Origin: Comamonas sp. | GTDB taxonomy: Bacteria > Pseudomonadota > Gammaproteobacteria > Burkholderiales > Burkholderiaceae_C | DNA length: 12,394 nt | Assembly (NCBI GenBank): GCA_019236485.1 | Contig: JAFAIY010000370.1 | Location: forward strand, 1-12,394 | Reading direction: 5' to 3' | Shown here: piece by piece, positions 9,022-12,394 of the stretch | Layout of the letters: each line of letters starts with the position of its first letter | Numbering within the stretch: position 1 is the stretch's first letter | The notes under the pieces: generated by a model | Told to the model about the DNA's origin: nothing | The model's database searches: none | The model's input: the letters and a program-made list of their open reading frames with translations, nothing else | Position numbers and translations under genes: made by a program

Positions 9022-10298
9022 TTGCCGGCCTCCGCAGCGCCAGCCGCACCCTGTTGCGGCTGGCTGCCCGCTCCTGACTCAGAAGCATTTGGCGCTTTGC
9101 CGGCCGGGGCTGACGGTTGATCCGGTGCCCCGGCCGGCACGGGCTTGGCATATTTGTCGCGGTAGATGGTGACTTTTTGCCCGGGGTTGAGCACATGCAC
9201 GCCCGTGGCCACCACCTGCATGCCGGGCTTGAGGCCGGAGGCGATCACGGCCTCATTGCCGTCGGCCGTGGCGATCTGCACCGGCTGCAGCCTGACGGTG
9301 CTGGTTGCGGGGTCGTAAACCCATACCGCCGTGCCCTGCCCGCCGCCGCCGTCCTGGCGCAAAGCCGTGGTGGGCAGCTTGATGACGCTGGCACCCACGG
9401 CACCGTGCGCCACTCCCATGCCTTCGGGCCAGACATGGACCGTCGAGCCCAGGGCCGGCAGCTGGCCGCCCTGCAGTGCGGCCTTGACCTGGTAGGTGCG
9501 CGTGGCGGCATCGGCGCTGGCCGCCACCTCCCTGACCTGGCCCGCAATGGTCTGCGACGCGTCCGCCCAGGGCTGGACCTTCACCCCCTGGCCTATGCGT
9601 ATGGATCCGCGCCGGTCTTCGGGCACGGCAAACACGGCGTCGCGCGCGCCGTCCTGGGCGATGCGCACCACGGGCGTGCCCGCGGCCACCACCTGGCCGG
9701 GCTCGGCATCGACACCGGTGATCACGCCGTCCACATCGGCCAGCAGCAGGGTGTAGTTTTCCTGGTTGGACTGGGTGGACAGTTGAGCCCTGGCCTGGTC
9801 CAGCGTGGCCTGTGCGGCCTTCAGATTGGCTTCGTAGCGCTCCATCTCGGCGGCGCTGATGAAATTCTGCGCGCGCAGCGCGCGAAAGCGCTGGGCATTG
9901 GCCTGGGCCAGATCGCGCTGGGTGGTGGCCGAGCTCACCTGGGCGCGCGCCGCCTCGGCGCCGAGCTGGTAGTCGCGCGCATCCAGCCGCGCCAGCACCT
10001 GGCCGGCCTTGACATGCTGACCCAGCTCCACCTCGCGCCTGGTGATCTTGCCCGCCACGCGAAAGCCCAGGCGCGACTCCACGCGTGCGCGCACATCGCC
10101 CGCATATTCCTGGGCCGATTCCAGCTGCGCCTCGCCCACGGTGAGCAGCTTGACCGCGCGCACCGGCTCGGGCGCGGCATCCTTCTTGGAGCAGGCGGAC
10201 AGCAGGGCCGCAGCCGCCACGACGGAGACGGCCAGCCAGGGCGCTACCGGCCTGCGCTGCGGGAATGGAACGGCAAAACGAGAAGACGAAACAGCCAT
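9018..10298 (-). CDS. RND efflux periplasmic adaptor (membrane fusion lipoprotein)
   Basis: Links the inner-membrane RND pump to an outer-membrane channel. From the ATG at 10298 the product is 426 residues. It has a basic N-terminus, a hydrophobic stretch and a lipobox LLSAC with Cys36, so it should be a lipid-anchored periplasmic protein. The two lipoyl-like halves are about 78-106 (GFRVAGKITRREVELGQHVK) and 186-214 (LLADVDGVITGVDAEPGQVV). Between them lies an Ala/Gln-rich coiled-coil hairpin (about 108-180), followed by beta-barrel and membrane-proximal domains. The C-terminal 40 residues are Pro/Ala/Gly/Ser-rich and probably disordered. The frame is open 32 codons upstream to an ATG at 10394, but that extension would bury the signal peptide. 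Neither start has a good Shine-Dalgarno site, so the start is moderately certain. No outer-membrane channel gene follows. Confidence 0.91.
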   Translation of the reverse strand: MAVSSSRFAVPFPQRRPVAPWLAVSVVAAAALLSACSKKDAAPEPVRAVKLLTVGEAQLESAQEYAGDVRARVESRLGFRVAGKITRREVELGQHVKAGQVLARLDARDYQLGAEAARAQVSSATTQRDLAQANAQRFRALRAQNFISAAEMERYEANLKAAQATLDQARAQLSTQSNQENYTLLLADVDGVITGVDAEPGQVVAAGTPVVRIAQDGARDAVFAVPEDRRGSIRIGQGVKVQPWADASQTIAGQVREVAASADAATRTYQVKAALQGGQLPALGSTVHVWPEGMGVAHGAVGASVIKLPTTALRQDGGGGQGTAVWVYDPATSTVRLQPVQIATADGNEAVIASGLKPGMQVVATGVHVLNPGQKVTIYRDKYAKPVPAGAPDQPSAPAGKAPNASESGAGSQPQQGAAGAAEAGK

Positions 10299-10462
10299 GG
10301 TGTTCTGGGCTTGGAATAGGAATGGGAAGAGCAGGCGCCGGGCATGCGGCTGCGCCAAAGTCACAGCGGATTGTGCACGCTCGTTCACTTTCATGCGTCT
10401 GTTTTTGGCAGCAGCACCCGGCCGGCCCCCTGCCCCGGTTCACAATACGGGCCGTGAACCAT
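10299..10462. promoter_or_regulatory. Divergent promoter region between the efflux operon and hpnC
   Basis: These 164 bases separate the outward-facing adaptor and hpnC genes. For the efflux operon I find no convincing -35/-10 pair; GCACAATCC on the minus strand is the nearest -10 resemblance. No regulator gene is next to the efflux operon in this window. On the plus strand CACAAT at 10441-10446 may be the hpnC -10. Confidence 0.4.
10437..10460. repeat. Inverted repeat over the hpnC start region
   Basis: GGTTCAC (10437-10443) and GTGAACC (10454-10460) form a perfect 7-bp inverted repeat with a 10-base centre. It overlaps the putative -10 CACAAT and ends two bases before the hpnC ATG. It could be an operator for a dimeric regulator or, if transcribed, a hairpin that hides the start codon. 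Confidence 0.45.
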
Positions 10463-11344
10463 ATGCCTCCTGTGAATTCCGCGCCCGCCCAGCCCGGCGC
10501 CATCACGCATTACGAGAACTTTCCCGTCGCCTCCTGGCTGTGCCCGCCGCATCTGCGCGCGCCCATCGCCGCCATCTACCACTTTGCGCGCACGGCCGAC
10601 GACCTGGCCGACGAAGGCAGCATCACCGCCCAGCAGCGCCTGGGCGCGCTGCAGCAGTACGCGGCCGATCTGCAGCAGCTGGACACGGCGGGCGAAGCCG
10701 CCATGCTCACGCGTACCACCTGGCCCCAGGTGTTCGGGCCGCTGGCCGTGCAGCTGCAGTCCCACCAGTTGCCCAAGCCCCTGCTGGCCAACCTGCTCAG
10801 CGCCTTTGACCAGGATGTGCGCATGACCGCAGCCCAGGCCTGCTATGCCGACATGGCACAGCTGCTCGACTACTGCCGCCGCTCGGCCAATCCCGTGGGG
10901 CGGCTGCTGCTGCATCTGTATGGCGTCATCAACCCCAGGGCGCTGATCCAGAGCGATGCCATCTGCACGGCGCTGCAGCTCATCAACTTCTGGCAGGACC
11001 TGAGCCAGGACCTGCAGCGCCAGCGCCACTATCTGCCGGACTCCGACCTCGCCCGCCACAGCCTGACGCGCGCGGCCATCAGGCCCGAGGCCCAGGCCCT
11101 GAGCCCGGCGCTCAAGGCGCTGCTGGCCGAGCTCAACGCCCAGGCGCGCAGCCTTATGAACCAGGGCGCGCCACTGGTGCACCAGCTGCCGGGCCGCGCG
11201 GGCTGGGAGCTGCGCCTGGTCGTCCAGGGCGGACTGCGCATGCTGGACAGGCTGGATGCGCTGCAGGGCCGTAATCTCTACCGGCGCATCAAGCTGGGCA
11301 AGCTGGACCTGCCGCGGCTGCTGTGGCGCGCAGCCCGCATGTAA
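10463..11344 (+). CDS. hpnC: HpnC, squalene synthase family enzyme of the HpnCDE pathway
   Basis: In the known HpnCDE pathway, HpnC converts presqualene diphosphate, made by HpnD, to hydroxysqualene. The 293-residue product belongs to the trans-isoprenyl diphosphate synthase (squalene/phytoene synthase) fold. The first aspartate-rich motif is DDLADE (46-51); the second is NFWQDLSQD (175-183) followed by RQRHYLP, with the family YC-SA-PVG motif at 137-146. The N-terminal HYENFPVASWLCP is typical of HpnC. The ATG at 10463 is chosen, but an in-frame GTG at 10454 (three codons longer) is equally possible; neither has a Shine-Dalgarno site. CACAAT nine to fourteen bases before the GTG suggests a leaderless message. 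It is followed by hpnD after 125 bases. Confidence 0.93.
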   Translation: MPPVNSAPAQPGAITHYENFPVASWLCPPHLRAPIAAIYHFARTADDLADEGSITAQQRLGALQQYAADLQQLDTAGEAAMLTRTTWPQVFGPLAVQLQSHQLPKPLLANLLSAFDQDVRMTAAQACYADMAQLLDYCRRSANPVGRLLLHLYGVINPRALIQSDAICTALQLINFWQDLSQDLQRQRHYLPDSDLARHSLTRAAIRPEAQALSPALKALLAELNAQARSLMNQGAPLVHQLPGRAGWELRLVVQGGLRMLDRLDALQGRNLYRRIKLGKLDLPRLLWRAARM

Positions 11345-11358
11345 AAAGGCGCACAACC

Positions 11359-11388
11359 TTTGATAGATATGCGCTACCAGCTATCGAA
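11359..11388. repeat. Degenerate copy of a Comamonadaceae-type intergenic palindrome
   Basis: TTTGATAG (11359-11366) and CTATCGAA (11381-11388) pair at seven of eight positions around a 14-base centre containing GCGCTA. From memory, many Comamonadaceae genomes carry intergenic palindromes built from TTTGATAG, AGCTGCTAGCGC and similar words, and this looks like a decayed copy 14 bases after the hpnC stop. The family link is from recall and not checked. Confidence 0.4.
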
Positions 11389-11428
11389 TTTGAGAACTAG
11401 GCACCAGCCGCCCGCACATTTCACGCTT

Positions 11429-11449
11429 GCGCCGGCGAAAGGCCGGCGC
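11429..11449 (+). other. Strong GC hairpin upstream of hpnD
   Basis: GCGCCGGC (11429-11436) and GCCGGCGC (11442-11449) form a perfect 8-bp G+C stem around GAAAG. It is followed by CATGGGAC with no T-tract, so it is not an intrinsic terminator. It lies 20 bases before the hpnD ATG and would strongly fold in any read-through hpnC-hpnD message. Confidence 0.5.
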
Positions 11450-11469
11450 CATGGGACAATGCTGCCCCT

Positions 11470-12309
11470 ATGAATCCGGATCAGTACGTCCAAGACAAGG
11501 CCGCTTCCTCGGGCAGCAGCTTCTACTACGCCTTCCTCTTTTTGCCACAGGAACGCCGCGCCGCCATCACGGCCTTCTATGCGTTCTGCCGCGAAGTGGA
11601 CGATGTGGTCGATGAGGTCTCGGACCCCGGCGTGGCCGCCACCAAGCTGGCCTGGTGGCAGGCCGAGGTGCACAAGGCGTTTGGCGGCCAGTCCGCCCAT
11701 CCCGTCATGCGGGCGCTGATGCCCCATACCCAGACCTATGGCATAGAGGAGCGCCATCTGCAGGCCGTGATCGAAGGCTGCCAGATGGATCTGGACCAGA
11801 CCCGCTATCTGGACTTTGCGGGCCTGCAGCGCTACTGCCACCTGGTGGCCGGCATCGTCGGCGAAGTGGCGGCGCGCATCTTCGGCCAGACCGACGAGCG
11901 CACCACCGAATACGCCCATACGCTGGGCCAGGCGCTGCAGCTCACCAACATCATCCGCGACGTGGGCGAGGACGCGATGCGCGGCCGCATCTACCTGCCC
12001 ATCAGCGAGCTGCAGCAGTTCGACGTGAAGGCCCACGAGATCAACAAGCGCGAGTATTCGGACCGCTTCACGGCCTTGATGCGCTTCCAGGCCGAGCGCG
12101 CCCACGGCCTCTACGACAAGGCCCTGGCCCTGCTGCCTGCGGTCGACCGCCGCGCGCAAAAGCCCGGCCTGATGATGGCCAGCATCTACCGCACCCTGCT
12201 GCGCGAGATCGAATCCGAGAACTTCCAGGTGCTGCACCAGCGCATCAGCCTGACGCCGCTGCGCAAGCTCTGGCTGGTCTGGAAGATGCAGGCCCTGGGC
12301 CGCATGTAG
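11470..12309 (+). CDS. hpnD: HpnD, presqualene diphosphate synthase
   Basis: Condenses two farnesyl diphosphates to presqualene diphosphate, the first step of the HpnCDE squalene route. The 279-residue product has the two metal-binding motifs of the squalene/phytoene synthase family: DDVVDE (44-49) in FCREVDDVVDE, and NIIRDVGEDAMRGRIYLP (160-177). Both are intact. Phytoene synthase is the other member of this fold, but the position between hpnC and hpnE and the DVGEDAMRGR sequence favour HpnD. The ATG at 11470 has no Shine-Dalgarno site; GACAAT lies just before it. The stop is eight bases before hpnE, which suggests co-transcription with it. Confidence 0.94.
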   Translation: MNPDQYVQDKAASSGSSFYYAFLFLPQERRAAITAFYAFCREVDDVVDEVSDPGVAATKLAWWQAEVHKAFGGQSAHPVMRALMPHTQTYGIEERHLQAVIEGCQMDLDQTRYLDFAGLQRYCHLVAGIVGEVAARIFGQTDERTTEYAHTLGQALQLTNIIRDVGEDAMRGRIYLPISELQQFDVKAHEINKREYSDRFTALMRFQAERAHGLYDKALALLPAVDRRAQKPGLMMASIYRTLLREIESENFQVLHQRISLTPLRKLWLVWKMQALGRM

Positions 12310-12317
12310 GCCCGGCC

Positions 12318-12394
12318 ATGAAAGTTGCCATCATCGGTGGCGGCTGGGCCGGCATGGCGGCCGCGGTGCAGCTCGCGCGAGACGGTCATGCGCC
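12318..12394 (+). CDS. hpnE: HpnE, FAD-dependent hydroxysqualene dehydroxylase (5' end only)
   Basis: Only the first 25 complete codons are in the window. They read MKVAIIGGGWAGMAAAVQLA followed by RDGHA, a dinucleotide-binding Rossmann start (GxGxxG-like GGGWAG) typical of FAD-dependent amine oxidase/phytoene desaturase-like enzymes. The position eight bases after hpnD makes HpnE, which reduces hydroxysqualene to squalene, the likely identity. No strong Shine-Dalgarno site is seen, so translation may be coupled to hpnD. Confidence 0.87.
   Translation, partial: MKVAIIGGGWAGMAAAVQLARDGHA

Larger units (their letters stand above)
11345..11469 (+). promoter_or_regulatory. hpnC-hpnD gap with possible internal promoter
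   Basis: The gap holds a degenerate intergenic repeat, a strong hairpin and GACAAT (11455-11460), which resembles a -10 box and would start transcription at or next to the hpnD ATG at 11470. No -35 is recognisable. The absence of a Shine-Dalgarno site before hpnD fits a leaderless start. Confidence 0.35.

Noticed and set aside
6001..9120. A 1039-codon open frame on the plus strand opposite the RND pump gene
   Set aside because: It mirrors the real gene codon for codon. GC-rich third positions remove stops from the antisense frame. Its product is His/Gln/Ala-rich without known domains.
9860..9895. Palindromic GCGCGC-rich run inside the adaptor gene
   Set aside because: It lies in coding sequence for the coiled coil and is explained by Arg/Ala codons in a GC-rich genome.
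10299..10394. N-terminal extension of the efflux adaptor to an ATG at 10394
   Set aside because: It would place 32 extra residues before a normal lipoprotein signal peptide and has no ribosome site.
10391..11356. 321-codon minus-strand open frame opposite hpnC
   Set aside because: It is the antisense shadow of hpnC, which has intact catalytic motifs.

Overview
The window looks like chromosomal DNA from a GC-rich betaproteobacterium. Comamonadaceae (Comamonas, Delftia or Acidovorax type) is my best guess, from the protein sequences, gene order and one intergenic repeat. Protein identities rest on motifs and family knowledge, not on database searches.

Positions 1-5304, all on the minus strand, hold the protein quality-control cluster in transcription order: tig (trigger factor), clpP (protease), clpX (unfoldase) and lon (ATP-dependent protease, cut by the left edge). 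Trigger factor folds nascent chains; ClpXP and Lon degrade what fails. The intergenic DNA is informative. tig ends in a strong intrinsic terminator whose stem also carries a good sigma-32-type promoter for clpP. lon has its own sigma-32-like promoter. The clpP-clpX gap can form two mutually exclusive hairpins. tig has a perfect TATAAT box and a structured leader of about 180 nt.

Positions 5583-5778 hold a tRNA-Leu(UAG) gene on the minus strand with its own -10 box and intrinsic terminator. Positions 5812-10298 (minus) encode a two-gene RND efflux system: a lipoprotein adaptor followed, with a 4-base overlap, by the inner-membrane pump. No outer-membrane channel or regulator gene is visible.

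Positions 10463-12394 (plus) carry hpnC, hpnD and the start of hpnE, the three-enzyme route from farnesyl diphosphate to squalene, transcribed divergently from the efflux operon. Neither hpnC nor hpnD has a good Shine-Dalgarno site. Both have an ACAAT hexamer just before the start codon, which suggests leaderless transcripts. The hpnC start also lies in a 7-bp perfect inverted repeat.

The genes themselves are ordinary housekeeping and accessory genes. I found no new multi-gene system, CRISPR array, insertion sequence or prophage. What deserves a second look is regulatory: the terminator/heat-shock-promoter overlap before clpP, the attenuator-like structure before clpX, and the start regions of hpnC and hpnD.
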